DNA from: Collinsella ihumii
Lineage (GTDB): Bacteria; Actinomycetota; Coriobacteriia; Coriobacteriales; Coriobacteriaceae
Assembly: GCF_900046475.1 (NCBI RefSeq)
Contig: NZ_FCOU01000001.1
Location: 80,811-144,810 of the forward strand
Length of the DNA stretch: 64,000 nucleotides
Reading direction: 5' to 3'
Shown: positions 50,626-58,812 of the stretch, piece by piece
How positions within the stretch are numbered: position 1 is the first letter of the stretch
Layout of the letters: each line of letters opens with the position of its first letter
Notes under the pieces: model-generated
Databases searched by the model: none
The model's input: the letters and a program-made list of their open reading frames with translations, nothing else
What the model was told of the DNA's origin: nothing
Made by a program: the position numbers and the translations under genes

Positions 50626-50910
50626 TTAGCGCTGGATTTCCTGGATGGCGTAGCGGGAAACATCCATCACGGCGCCGGAACGAACCTTAACCTCGACCTT
50701 GTCGCCGTTGATGCTCTTGATGGTTCCGTAGATACCGCCGGCGAACATGATCTCCTGGCCTGGGGCGAGCTCGTTGTGAAGCTCCTTGAAGTAGTTGCGC
50801 TTCTTCCTGACGCCCACCTGAGACCAGATCAGGTAGACGACCCCCATGATGGCGAAAAGTATCAGCAGCGCCACCGAGGAGGACAGAACGCTTCCCCAGA
50901 AGTCCTCCAT
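50626..50910 (-). CDS. YajC-family single-helix membrane protein in the PTS operon
   Basis: Protein of 94 residues with one N-terminal transmembrane helix (SSVALLILFAIMGVVYLIW) and a cytoplasmic domain GIYGTIKSINGDKVEVKVRSG, the YajC pattern. YajC is an accessory subunit of the Sec translocase. The gene is embedded between IIA and IIB, and its ATG overlaps the IIA stop by one base (TAATG). yajC-like genes also occur in streptococcal aga/hyaluronan PTS operons, so this is a recognised but unexplained association; it may not be the Sec subunit itself. Confidence 0.88.
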   Translation of the reverse strand: MEDFWGSVLSSSVALLILFAIMGVVYLIWSQVGVRKKRNYFKELHNELAPGQEIMFAGGIYGTIKSINGDKVEVKVRSGAVMDVSRYAIQEIQR

Positions 50911-51350
50911 TAAATACCGTCCTCGCCGTCAAACTCGTCGCCCTCGGGAACGGAGGCCTCGAGCTTCTTGTGGACGATACCCATCTTGCCGATCTCGACC
51001 GCCTGGTCGGCGAGCTCGTCGAGCGTCGAGCCTGCGCCGCGGGTGAGCAGAAGCTCGATCAGCATGGGCAGGTTGGCACCGGTGACCACCTCGACATCGG
51101 CGATGTCCTGGGAGATCATCATGGCCTGGTTGAACGGCGTGCCGCCCAGCAGGTCCACGAACACGAGGACGCCGTCGGTCTCGGCGCGCATGGCGCTGAT
51201 GGCGGCGCGGAGGTCCTCGCCGTAGCTGGCGGCCTTGGACCCGTCAAACGGAACGATCTGGAACGCGGGCTGGTCGCCGGCGACCATGTCGATAGCGCTC
51301 GCAAGACCGTTGGAGAACTGAGCGTGCCCCGTAAGGATGAAACCGATCAT
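50910..51350 (-). CDS. PTS mannose-family IIA component
   Basis: Phosphocarrier of 146 residues. H9 in MIGFILTGHAQFSNGL is the expected phosphohistidine. GVLVFVDLLGGTPFNQAM follows, typical of the family. The ATG has GAAAGGTGGG upstream. It is the first gene of operon IIA-yajC-IIB-IIC-IID, behind a promoter at 51439-51467 and an 80-nt leader. Confidence 0.92.
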   Translation of the reverse strand: MIGFILTGHAQFSNGLASAIDMVAGDQPAFQIVPFDGSKAASYGEDLRAAISAMRAETDGVLVFVDLLGGTPFNQAMMISQDIADVEVVTGANLPMLIELLLTRGAGSTLDELADQAVEIGKMGIVHKKLEASVPEGDEFDGEDGI

Positions 51351-51438
51351 GAAACCCACCTTTCCGCGGGATGCTTTTTCTCGCAGCCGCCTGCTTCTCT
51401 TCACGAAAACTGGTAGTAACCACGTGACGTGTGACTCC

Positions 51439-51467
51439 ATTCTAGCAGGCGCACGATTGTTTGTTAT
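51439..51467 (-). promoter_or_regulatory. candidate promoter of PTS operon 2
   Basis: Minus strand: -35 ATAACA (51467-51462), 17-bp spacer, -10 TAGAAT (51444-51439). A short palindrome TGGTAGTAACCA (51411-51422) in the leader is a possible GntR operator. Confidence 0.5.
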
Positions 51468-51479
51468 GTGTTTTCCTGC

Positions 51480-51935
51480 AAGCGGTCCCAATCCGCCACT
51501 CACAGACGTTTTTCTACCGCCCACCCTACTTTTTGTGTAATTACCAGCACATTTTTTCTTCCGAATTCCCCTTGAGCGGATGGTCTTTCACCTGCTGGAA
51601 CAGGCTATTTTATTTCGTAAAAGTAAAATTGCGTACTCCACACTTCCTTCATATATGTGATGAACAACGAACTGGTATGAACTGGTTCGCTTTGTCAGCT
51701 TACACGTTTAACCATCCCCACTGGTCCACACCTCTTGCAAATCGGGGACGTACCTTTTTCTTGCACGCGCACGAGGGGAATACCGAGGGACCGTGCGCCC
51801 TTCCCTACTCGCTCATGAGCCTTTGCGCGGACCTCGAGATGCATCTCAAGGCCTTTATAACCCCTGCTAGGCTCCATGCGGCCTTGATTCGCGGGCTTTA
51901 ATGCGCCGGACACGAGCCCGAAAACGAATAGTAGC
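51480..51935. other. AT-richer intergenic stretch without a recognisable gene
   Basis: About 450 bp between the PTS promoter and the palindrome next to tRNA-Thr. It contains AACTGGT direct repeats (near 51670) and a half copy of the CGGGGACGTACCTT repeat near 51740. No plausible coding frame with a ribosome site is seen. Confidence 0.55.
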
Positions 51936-52005
51936 GAGTGCAAACCGGGGACGTACCTTCCGCGTGCATTAATGCACGCGGAAGGTACGTCCCCGGTTTG
52001 CACTC
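51936..52005. repeat. 70-bp perfect palindrome (GGGGACGTACCTTCC type)
   Basis: Arms of 35 bp, perfect and without a spacer. Each has GTGCAAACCGGGGACGTACC and then TTCCGCGTGCATT. The same design, slightly different, is at 62647-62718. It lies 20 bp past the tRNA terminator. Confidence 0.95.
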
Positions 52006-52024
52006 CCCCCGATGGCGCGGCATG

Positions 52025-52052
52025 AAAAAGGGTCCCTGTGGGGACCCTTTTT
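52025..52052 (-). terminator. tRNA-Thr terminator
   Basis: Perfect 12-bp arms AAAAAGGGTCCC and GGGACCCTTTTT, loop TGTG, ending in Us on the minus strand. Confidence 0.9.
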
Positions 52053-52060
52053 GCAATCAA

Positions 52061-52136
52061 TGGAGCCAACGAGCGGATTCGAACCGCTGACCCACGCATT
52101 ACGAGTGCGTTGCTCTACCAGCTGAGCCACGTTGGC
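52061..52136 (-). tRNA. tRNA-Thr (CGU anticodon)
   Basis: 76-nt tRNA with encoded CCA. Acceptor GCCAACG pairs with CGTTGGC; the anticodon stem is ACGCA/TGCGT around CTCGTAA (anticodon CGT); the T-arm is AGCGG-TTCGAAT-CCGCT. All arms pair fully. Confidence 0.97.
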
Positions 52137-52172
52137 TTGTATTGGCCGGATTTCTGCATCCGACGATTGCTT

Positions 52173-52201
52173 ATAGTACGGCCTGTCGGGCAATAGCGCA
52201 A
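52173..52201 (-). promoter_or_regulatory. candidate tRNA-Thr promoter
   Basis: Minus strand: -35 TTGCGC (52201-52196), 17-bp spacer, -10 TACTAT (52178-52173), about 37 bp before the tRNA 5' end. Confidence 0.45.
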
Positions 52202-52225
52202 GGGGTCAGTTTCGCCTCCACAAAA

Positions 52226-52699
52226 CTACGCATCCCAGAAATCGTCGGCAAGCACCTTGAAGCAGATCTTCTTGACGGGCTGCGCGCCGTCGTCGCCGTA
52301 TTGGAGCGTGGGCATGTGCGGCTCCCCGACGACGAACACCGCGAACTTCCCATCCGCCAGATCGCCCTCGATGAAGGCGTCAGCGTCCACGAGCTCGAAG
52401 TCGTCCGCCTCGTTGAACGGCTCCACCTGCACGGTATCACCCAGCGCGACGCGATACGCCTCGCGCCCCGAAAGGTCGATCTGCACATCGTGGTAGCGAC
52501 GATGCGTCTCGTAGTGCGCCTCGGAAGCGCACCGGGTGGTGGCCTCCATCACGTTGGCGTACACCTTGTCGCCCAGGATCTCATGGCTTCCGCACGCAAG
52601 CTGCGCCGGATCGTTTTCCTCAAGCCAGTCGATCAGCACATCGAGTCCGCGCATCATCCCCCGGTACCGGGGCAGATCGGTCAGTGCACCGCAAATCAT
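52226..52699 (-). CDS. YhcH/YjgK/YiaL (DUF386) family protein
   Basis: Cupin-like protein of 157 residues, start MICGALTDLPRY. The start ATG has AGAGG upstream at 8-nt spacing; an ATG three codons earlier overlaps that ribosome site. Conserved pieces are ETHRRYHDVQIDLSGRE and EPHMPTLQYGDD, containing the metal-ligand-like histidines. Family members include the sialic acid anomerase NanQ and the EbgC subunit, so a sugar anomerase role is plausible. It stands between the tRNA and a DUF523-PNP fusion gene, without a sialic-acid cluster nearby. Confidence 0.85.
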   Translation of the reverse strand: MICGALTDLPRYRGMMRGLDVLIDWLEENDPAQLACGSHEILGDKVYANVMEATTRCASEAHYETHRRYHDVQIDLSGREAYRVALGDTVQVEPFNEADDFELVDADAFIEGDLADGKFAVFVVGEPHMPTLQYGDDGAQPVKKICFKVLADDFWDA

Positions 52700-52874
52700 T
52701 CGTGCCATCCTCTCATGGTTACGACCGCGCTGCTCCCGTGCAGCGCGGCACATGCCTCGTACACCATACCAGCCCGCAGCGCCCGCAGCACCCGCACCCG
52801 TAAACGGCATCGGCCCGAAGTGGCGCATCGCGCCCGGCGCCCCGCCGCGCGAAAAGGCGGCGGGCTGCATCCGC

Positions 52875-54113
52875 CTACGCGTGCGAGCCTCCCAGATAGC
52901 GCAGGACGCCCAGGATGATCTTTTGGCAGACCTCGCCCCCGCGCTCGGCCTCCTCCAGCACCTCCGCATGCGTGTTGGACGCCAGCCCGGCCTTGTTGGT
53001 CACGAGCGTGAGCCCCAGCACCTGCATGCCCAGCGCATGCGCCATGATCGCCTCGCACACCGTGGACATGCCCACGTAGTCGGCTCCGAGCACGCCCAGC
53101 GCGCGCACCTCGGCCGCCGTCTCGTAGGTCGGGCCCAGAAGCCCGGCGTACACGCCCTCGGCAAGCGGCGCGCCGGCATCCTGCGCGGCGGCGCGGGCGA
53201 ACTCCGCCAGATAGCTCGAGTACCCGCCCGCCATGGAGATGAACGGCACCTCGATCTCGGCTTCCGCCACGCACGCGGCGCTCGCCAGCGGATTCACGCC
53301 GGTCAGGTTCATCTGGTCGCGGATGATGCCCGTCGTGCCCGGCTCGATATCGCCCACCGCGCCCGAGGCGCAGGTGAGGATGATGTCCCGGCAACCCAGG
53401 CGATAGGCATGGCGGATGAGGGAGGTCACCTCGAGGGCGGAGTACCCCTGATACAGATGCACGCGGCCTGGATAGACCACCACCGGCACGCCGTCGATCG
53501 TCCCCACGAGCACCTCGAAGCGATGTCCCTCGACCGGAATCGCCTCGGCCGGGAACCCCTCGATGTCCTCATAGGGAATACGGCGCACCGCGCGCACGCG
53601 ATCGGCCAGAGCGCCCAGGCCGCTTCCCAGCACGATGGCCACCGGATGCTCAAAACTCGGCTCGCAGTACTTGACCAGCTCTTCATCGACCACGGTGAAT
53701 CCCTCCCGTTTCAGCATCTGCGCCGCCACGCCGTCGCCCGGCACCACCCGTCCGGAAAACGTCCCGTCGTAGATGGCGCCCGACCCGCATGACGGACTCC
53801 GTGCCTTCAGGATAGCAAGCCGTGCGCCCGAGGCCTTCGCGATATCGACCGAACGGGCCGCACCGTCCGTGTACGCGCGCGTCACGTCGACGCCGTCGGA
53901 GCGCACGACGCGGTCCCCTCGCACCTCGGCGGGCGTGCGCGGGCACGGCAGGCCGCCGAGCATCTCGGGGCAGATGGACGCCACCGCGCGCTCGCCGCCT
54001 TGAGCGCGCAGCCGCCGGGCCAGGCGCAGGCACCCCAAATGAGGCTTGGAGCCCCCATCGTAGCGACAGGCGGCTCCAAGCAGGCAATCACTTATGACGA
54101 TGCGCAGCGGCAT
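52875..54113 (-). CDS. DUF523 - purine nucleoside phosphorylase fusion
   Basis: A 412-residue two-domain protein. Residues 1-148 are DUF523, with its conserved cysteine patterns (SDCLLGAACRYDG, ICPEMLGGLPCPR, KARSPSCGSG). Residues about 155-412 are purine nucleoside phosphorylase I/MtaP type, with LGSGLG (phosphate loop), YPGRVHLYQGY, CASGAVG and AHALGMQVLGLTLVTN. PNP usually stands alone at about 270 residues and here lacks a short N-terminal part. The fusion would tie an uncharacterised, possibly metal-binding, domain to nucleoside phosphorolysis. The frame is continuous. Confidence 0.9.
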   Translation of the reverse strand: MPLRIVISDCLLGAACRYDGGSKPHLGCLRLARRLRAQGGERAVASICPEMLGGLPCPRTPAEVRGDRVVRSDGVDVTRAYTDGAARSVDIAKASGARLAILKARSPSCGSGAIYDGTFSGRVVPGDGVAAQMLKREGFTVVDEELVKYCEPSFEHPVAIVLGSGLGALADRVRAVRRIPYEDIEGFPAEAIPVEGHRFEVLVGTIDGVPVVVYPGRVHLYQGYSALEVTSLIRHAYRLGCRDIILTCASGAVGDIEPGTTGIIRDQMNLTGVNPLASAACVAEAEIEVPFISMAGGYSSYLAEFARAAAQDAGAPLAEGVYAGLLGPTYETAAEVRALGVLGADYVGMSTVCEAIMAHALGMQVLGLTLVTNKAGLASNTHAEVLEEAERGGEVCQKIILGVLRYLGGSHA

Positions 54114-54123
54114 GCGCGCATCC

Positions 54124-55293
54124 TTACTGATACAGACCGTACAGGTCGATGTCGGCGTTCGCGAACAGGCCGTTGCGGAACTCCGACCACGTCGTGGTGG
54201 CCTCGGAGCTCGACTGCGCGTACAGCTGGTAGGCGGTGTAGTAGGCGGTCAGCGCCTGCTCGTAGCTCGCGGAGTCGGCCGTGAAATCGGTGCCCGACAG
54301 CGCGCTGTAGTAGGGGCCGTCCTGCGAGGCCCAGGTGCCGGCCGCGCTGTCCCACTCGTCGCCAGCAAGCCCGATGATGTAGTCGGCGTACTCCTTGGAG
54401 CGCGTCGAGGTGTCGCCGTTCTCGGGCTCCGTGGGCGCCGTGGGCACCGTCGAGGTGCTCTCGGGGACGATCTGGTCGTACAGCTTCTGCAGGGTCGCCT
54501 GCTGACGCACGATCTCTTTGGCCTGGTCCTCGCTCACCTGGTACTGCTCGGCCATGGTAGCGAAGTCGGACATGCCGATGGTGTCCTGGGCGAACTGGAT
54601 CATCTCGTCCTCGGAGACCGTGATGCCGCGCGCGTCGGCCTCGCCCAGAAGGATCTGGTTGCGCACGTAGGCGATCGCGGTGTCGGCGGTGGGCGTCGGG
54701 TAGGTGCCGTCGTCCTGCTTCACCGCATCCAGGCTGTACTGCGACTCGATGAGCTCGCGCGCCGTCACGTCGTGGTCCTCGCCGTTGTACGAATACCGGG
54801 CGACCGTGGTGTCGAGCTGGTCGTCGGTGAGCGTCGCCGTGTCGATGCCCTCGGCACCCGAGGCGAAATCGCCCGAACCGATGAAGTAGCCGACCACCGC
54901 GGCGACGATCACGCAGATGACGGCGATGGCCGCGAACAGCGGCATCTTGCTCTTGCCGCCGCCCGTGCCGCCCGCGCCGGTGCCGCCCTTCGTGTCGGAA
55001 GGCCCGCGCGGGACATCGGACGATACCGCAGGCTCGGCATCCTTCGCGTCATCGGCGTCCTTCTTGGCATGGCGGCCGAAATGGCTGCCAGCGCCCGCGG
55101 CGCCCACGGCGCTCTGCTCCTGGGCGTCATCGGCCTCGCCTTCGCCGTCGGTCTCGGCGGCGATGTCCTCGGCGCTTTTGCCGGCGACCAGATCGTACTC
55201 GGGCGTCGGCAGGTCATCGGGCGTATCGGAGCGCTCGATGATCTCGATGCCGTCGATGACGTCGTGCTCTTCCTTCTTCTGAACCAGACCCAT
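54124..55293 (-). CDS. SurA/PrsA-like peptidyl-prolyl isomerase/chaperone, membrane-anchored
   Basis: Protein of 389 residues. A long acidic cytoplasmic N-terminus (1-116), low-complexity GTGAGGTGGGK, one transmembrane helix (117-138), then an exported SurA N-terminal-like domain with TVARYSYNGEDHDVTARELIE. No PPIase catalytic domain is evident, so a chaperone role is likelier. The ATG has AAGGAGTAC upstream. It follows the HEAT-repeat gene by 75 bp and precedes the DUF523-PNP gene by 10 bp. Confidence 0.72.
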   Translation of the reverse strand: MGLVQKKEEHDVIDGIEIIERSDTPDDLPTPEYDLVAGKSAEDIAAETDGEGEADDAQEQSAVGAAGAGSHFGRHAKKDADDAKDAEPAVSSDVPRGPSDTKGGTGAGGTGGGKSKMPLFAAIAVICVIVAAVVGYFIGSGDFASGAEGIDTATLTDDQLDTTVARYSYNGEDHDVTARELIESQYSLDAVKQDDGTYPTPTADTAIAYVRNQILLGEADARGITVSEDEMIQFAQDTIGMSDFATMAEQYQVSEDQAKEIVRQQATLQKLYDQIVPESTSTVPTAPTEPENGDTSTRSKEYADYIIGLAGDEWDSAAGTWASQDGPYYSALSGTDFTADSASYEQALTAYYTAYQLYAQSSSEATTTWSEFRNGLFANADIDLYGLYQ

Positions 55294-55368
55294 GGGTAGG
55301 TACTCCTTCACTCAGGCGCGAGCCCGCATGCGCGAGCGCGCGCGTCGGCAGCCGCAGGTCCTTTGCGG

Positions 55369-56067
55369 CTACTCCTCGTCGTCGTCCATGTCGCTGTCCT
55401 TGGAGACAGCACGGGCGCGCTTCTGCGGATGGTCGAGCTTGAAGCGCTTGACCAGCGCGTTGTAGATCTCCCCGGAACGGGCCTTGAGGTAGGAGCCCTT
55501 CCCGTTCTCGGCATCGAACTGCAGGCGGCCGGCCAGCTCGCTCGCCACGCCGCCCTCGATCTTGCCCGACGCGAACGTGTGCAGGCAGCCGAGCATATCG
55601 CGATACTCGAGATCGCCGTGATAGCACTGGATCGCCTCGTCGAGGATCGGCCACACCTTCTTGGAGCGGCCGCGCTCCGTAGCGCCCCACGTGCACAGCA
55701 TGCGGAACGCCGACAGGCGAAGCGTCGACGACAGGTCGTCGAACAGGGCGGCCTCGGCCCCGTCGTAGGCGGCGCCGATCTCCTTGGCGTGATCGGGCAC
55801 GAGGATCGTCAGCGCGTCAAGGATCTCCCAGCGCGTCTGCGCCTCGGGACGATACAGCGCGTCGATGAGGTCGGAGATGTAGGGTACGAGCAGGTCGGGT
55901 TCGCGTTCGGCGAGCAGATGAACCACGCGCGCGGCAAGCTGGCGCTTCAAGCGGCTGCGGCCGGAAAGGTCGTCGATCAGGGCCGCCAGCGCATCGCGGT
56001 TGTGCTCGACGCCGGCCAGACGCTGGGCCTCCTCGGCGGTCAACTCCTGGTTTAGCTCTTCTGCCAT
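55369..56067 (-). CDS. HEAT-repeat-like helical protein
   Basis: Protein of 232 residues, nearly all helical, with repeated pairs of helices (ALAALIDDLSGRSRLKRQLA, VPYISDLIDALYRPEAQTRW, LSSTLRLSAFRMLCTWGAT), resembling HEAT/armadillo repeats. It ends in an acidic tail DSDMDDDEE. Such proteins are scaffolds or regulators. No catalytic motif is visible. The start ATG has GAGG upstream and lies 6 bp after the upstream membrane gene. Confidence 0.72.
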   Translation of the reverse strand: MAEELNQELTAEEAQRLAGVEHNRDALAALIDDLSGRSRLKRQLAARVVHLLAEREPDLLVPYISDLIDALYRPEAQTRWEILDALTILVPDHAKEIGAAYDGAEAALFDDLSSTLRLSAFRMLCTWGATERGRSKKVWPILDEAIQCYHGDLEYRDMLGCLHTFASGKIEGGVASELAGRLQFDAENGKGSYLKARSGEIYNALVKRFKLDHPQKRARAVSKDSDMDDDEE

Positions 56068-56073
56068 AAACTA

Positions 56074-56508
56074 TTACCTCGCATCCTTTGCGTTCTTCCG
56101 TGTCTTGGACCGCTTGTCCTCGGTAACCGAGATCAGATCCGGAGCCGGCGCGCCTTCCTTCCGGCGGCGACGGCGCTCCTCGCCGCCTCCCCGCTCGGCG
56201 GTCTCACGGTGCGAGCGGTTGACGTTGAACATCTTATCAAGCGCGCGCCACGGACCCGTCGACTCCCCGAAGGCCATCTTGAGCCCCGCGATGCAGCCGG
56301 CAAGCAGGCCGATGATCGCGCCGTAGAGCAGCGGCAGCCCCGCGAAGATGAACGCGAGCAGCACGGTGACGATGATCGCCGCGGCGTTCATCTTCCAGTA
56401 GTCCGCCTTGGTGACCGCGCGCTCGCCCACATTGCTGCCGATCAGAAACCCGATGTAGACGCCGAACAGCAACAGCAGCAGCGAGCAGATAAGAAATGCT
56501 ATCTCCAT
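56074..56508 (-). CDS. small membrane protein with basic cytoplasmic tail
   Basis: Protein of 144 residues with two or three hydrophobic segments (3-25; about 43-78) and a C-terminal tail rich in arginine and lysine (EERRRRRKEG, KRSKTRKNAKDAR). The start ATG uses a ribosome site inside the end of the dehydrogenase gene. I do not recognise a family. It sits in a compact minus-strand run and is probably cotranscribed with both neighbours. Confidence 0.75.
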   Translation of the reverse strand: MEIAFLICSLLLLLFGVYIGFLIGSNVGERAVTKADYWKMNAAAIIVTVLLAFIFAGLPLLYGAIIGLLAGCIAGLKMAFGESTGPWRALDKMFNVNRSHRETAERGGGEERRRRRKEGAPAPDLISVTEDKRSKTRKNAKDAR

Positions 56509-56511
56509 GCG

Positions 56512-57612
56512 CTACTCCGCGTGGTCCTCATCGTGGTGGTGCCCGCAGGTGCACTCGTGGCCATCGTCGTGATGGTGGCCGCCGCAGCACTCGTGGTCGT
56601 CGCCGTGGTGGTGATCATGGCCGCAGGTGCACTCGTGGTCGCCATGGCCGTGGTCGTGACCGCAGCCGCACTCGTCGCCCTCTTCGTGGGCGGCGGTATA
56701 CTTGGACCAGTCGAGACCGGCGGCGACCGCCTCGGCCTCCTCCTGGTACAGCAGCGTGACGGCCTGCGTGCCCAGTTCGCCGCCGCCGATGGCCTCGAGC
56801 ATGTCGTAGAGCGTGAAGGCGGTGTCGGCGCCGGGCAGCGCGATCTCCTTCTCCTCGGCGACCTGCAGCGCCAGGCCGATATCCTTGAGGAAGTGCTTGA
56901 CCATGAAGCCGGGCTTCCAGTCGCCCACGAGCGACTTAGGCGCGAGCTGCTCCATGGCGCCGGACTTGCCCGTGCCGCCGAGAATCATCTCGCGCGTGAG
57001 GTCCAGATCGAGATCGGACTGCTGGGCGAACGACAGGGCGTCGGCCATGCCCACCATGGACGCGGCGAGCGACACCTGGTTGGCGAGCTTGGCCGCCTGG
57101 CCCTTGCCCGCGCCGCCGAAGCAGAAGATCTTGGCGGAGAAGGTCTCGAGCACCTCGCGAACCGGGGCGACGTCGGCCTCGGTGGCACCGATGATCAGCG
57201 TGAGCGTGCCGGCGATCGCACCCGCCTCGCCGCCGGTCACCGGGCAGTCAAAGGCGTGCTTGCCCATGGTCTCGGCGGCCTCGGAGATGTCGCGGGCGAG
57301 CTCGGGCGAGCTCGTGGTCAGGTCGATGAGGTAGGCGCCGGGCTTCGCGGACTGCAGCAGACCGTCGCCCGCCAGGTAGATCTCCTCGACGTCGGTGGGG
57401 AAGCCGACCATGGTGAACACGACATCGGCGTCCTTCGCCGCCTCGGCGGGGCTTTCCGCCCAGTGCGCGCCGCGCGCGACGAGATCGTCGGTCTTGGACT
57501 TCGTGCGGTTGTAGACCGTGACGTCGTACCCGGCGTCCAGGATGTGACCGGCGATGGGGGCGCCCATGATGCCGGTGCCGATAAACGCGATGCTGGGCTT
57601 CTTGTCTGCCAT
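56512..57612 (-). CDS. 3-hydroxyisobutyrate-dehydrogenase-type NAD(P) oxidoreductase with His/Cys-rich tail
   Basis: Enzyme of 366 residues. Residues 1-295 are a beta-hydroxyacid dehydrogenase: Rossmann GTGIMGAPIAG, substrate region DCPVTGGEAGA, and catalytic lysine in GAGKGQAAKLANQ. Such enzymes include tartronate semialdehyde reductase (GarR). From about 310 to the end it has a tail not normal for the family, with 17 histidines and 8 cysteines in 57 residues (HDHGHGDHECTCGHDHHHG). The tail DNA is internally repetitive. It suggests metal binding or storage, such as nickel or zinc. The ATG has GATAGGAG upstream. Confidence 0.9.
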   Translation of the reverse strand: MADKKPSIAFIGTGIMGAPIAGHILDAGYDVTVYNRTKSKTDDLVARGAHWAESPAEAAKDADVVFTMVGFPTDVEEIYLAGDGLLQSAKPGAYLIDLTTSSPELARDISEAAETMGKHAFDCPVTGGEAGAIAGTLTLIIGATEADVAPVREVLETFSAKIFCFGGAGKGQAAKLANQVSLAASMVGMADALSFAQQSDLDLDLTREMILGGTGKSGAMEQLAPKSLVGDWKPGFMVKHFLKDIGLALQVAEEKEIALPGADTAFTLYDMLEAIGGGELGTQAVTLLYQEEAEAVAAGLDWSKYTAAHEEGDECGCGHDHGHGDHECTCGHDHHHGDDHECCGGHHHDDGHECTCGHHHDEDHAE

Positions 57613-57768
57613 GTAACGAACTCCTATCTCAGGTGTGTATAGCCAAATCAAAACACGTATCTACCCACAACCCGCCCCCTCGCGCACGTCTCACGCGAGA
57701 AACACGGGCCTCGGTGGCATGCCGGCCAGGCCATCCCGCATCCGGCACGAGGTCGCAGCCGAGATGCG

Positions 57769-58731
57769 CTATGCGTCCGCGCCGCGCACCTTCTTGGCGA
57801 TACGGTCGGTGAGCGAGATCTTCTCGGCGCGGTCGCGCCCCCAGAAAATCAAGGCGACCATGCCCGGGCCCACATGCGCGCCGATGGTGGGGCCGACCGC
57901 TCCGCGGATGATCGTGATGTCGGAGCAGCCCTCCTCCTTGCGCACCGCGGCCTCGACCCAGTCGGCGTCCTTTTCCGCATCGGCCGACACGATCGTGATG
58001 GGCAGCGAGGGGTCGAGCACGTAGTTTTCCTTGAACGACTTGATGAGCGACTTGAGCGCCTTCTTGCGGCCGCGGTTGACGCCGATCAGCGACAGCGAGC
58101 CGGACAGGTCGAAGGAAAGCTCGGGCTTGATGTCGAGCTTGGAGGACAGCTGGGCAGCCGCCGGCGGGATGCGGCCTCCCGCAGCCAGCGAATCCAGGCT
58201 GTCGAGCGTGAAGTAGCCGTGCACGTAGGTCTTGGCCTCGTCCGCCCACGAAGCGATCTGCTTGGCGGAAAGGCCGGCGGCGCGCTGGCGCACCGCCTCG
58301 AGCGCCAACAGCTCGCCGCATGCGCAGGGCAGCGCGTTGTCCACCACGTAGAGCTCGAAGTCGGGGTACTGCTCGCGCACCTGATCGGCCGCGGACAGCG
58401 CCGAGTTGTAGCTGCTCGAGAGCGCCGAGGTGAAGCACAGGTAGACCGTCGGCGTGCCCTCTTTGGCGCACTCGGTGAAAAACTCGAGGTAGCGGCCGAG
58501 CGACACCGCCGACGTGGACGCCTTCACGCCCGAGCGCAGCTTGTCGTAGAACTCCTTGGGCGTGATCGAGGTCCAGATGTCGTCGGTGTACTCCTCCCCG
58601 TCCAGGATATAGGGGAAGCCCAGGATGTCGACATCGAGCGACGCCGCGATCTGCGGCGTCAGGTCGGCGCAGGTGTCGACGACGATCCGCGCGCGCTGCG
58701 CGTGACCGGAACCCGCTGAGGTGCTGTTCAT
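57769..58731 (-). CDS. DegV-family fatty-acid-binding protein
   Basis: Cytoplasmic protein of 320 residues. It starts near RIVVDTCADLTPQIAA and has KASTSAVSLGRYLEFF and VYLCFTSALSSSYNSA, the DegV signatures for lipid headgroup binding. Family members (FakB) present fatty acids to FakA kinase. The ATG has AAAGGG upstream. It lies downstream of the hpf terminator and 157 bp before the dehydrogenase gene. No fakA is in this window. Confidence 0.9.
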   Translation of the reverse strand: MNSTSAGSGHAQRARIVVDTCADLTPQIAASLDVDILGFPYILDGEEYTDDIWTSITPKEFYDKLRSGVKASTSAVSLGRYLEFFTECAKEGTPTVYLCFTSALSSSYNSALSAADQVREQYPDFELYVVDNALPCACGELLALEAVRQRAAGLSAKQIASWADEAKTYVHGYFTLDSLDSLAAGGRIPPAAAQLSSKLDIKPELSFDLSGSLSLIGVNRGRKKALKSLIKSFKENYVLDPSLPITIVSADAEKDADWVEAAVRKEEGCSDITIIRGAVGPTIGAHVGPGMVALIFWGRDRAEKISLTDRIAKKVRGADA

Positions 58732-58750
58732 AGAAACCCTTTCGCGTATC

Positions 58751-58783
58751 AAAAAAAGCGGCCACCCCGCATGGGATGGCCGC
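58751..58783 (-). terminator. hpf terminator
   Basis: Stem GCGGCCACCCC / GGGATGGCCGC with one weak pair, followed on the minus strand by GCTTTTTTTGAT. Confidence 0.8.
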
Positions 58784-58812
58784 CATCCGAAAACGTCATG
58801 CTTGAGAGCATT

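Noticed and set aside
56209..57642. His-rich or Val-rich protein encoded on the plus strand opposite the dehydrogenase
   Set aside because: It is the antisense of the His/Cys tail and the Rossmann gene; the real gene has a ribosome site and full motifs.
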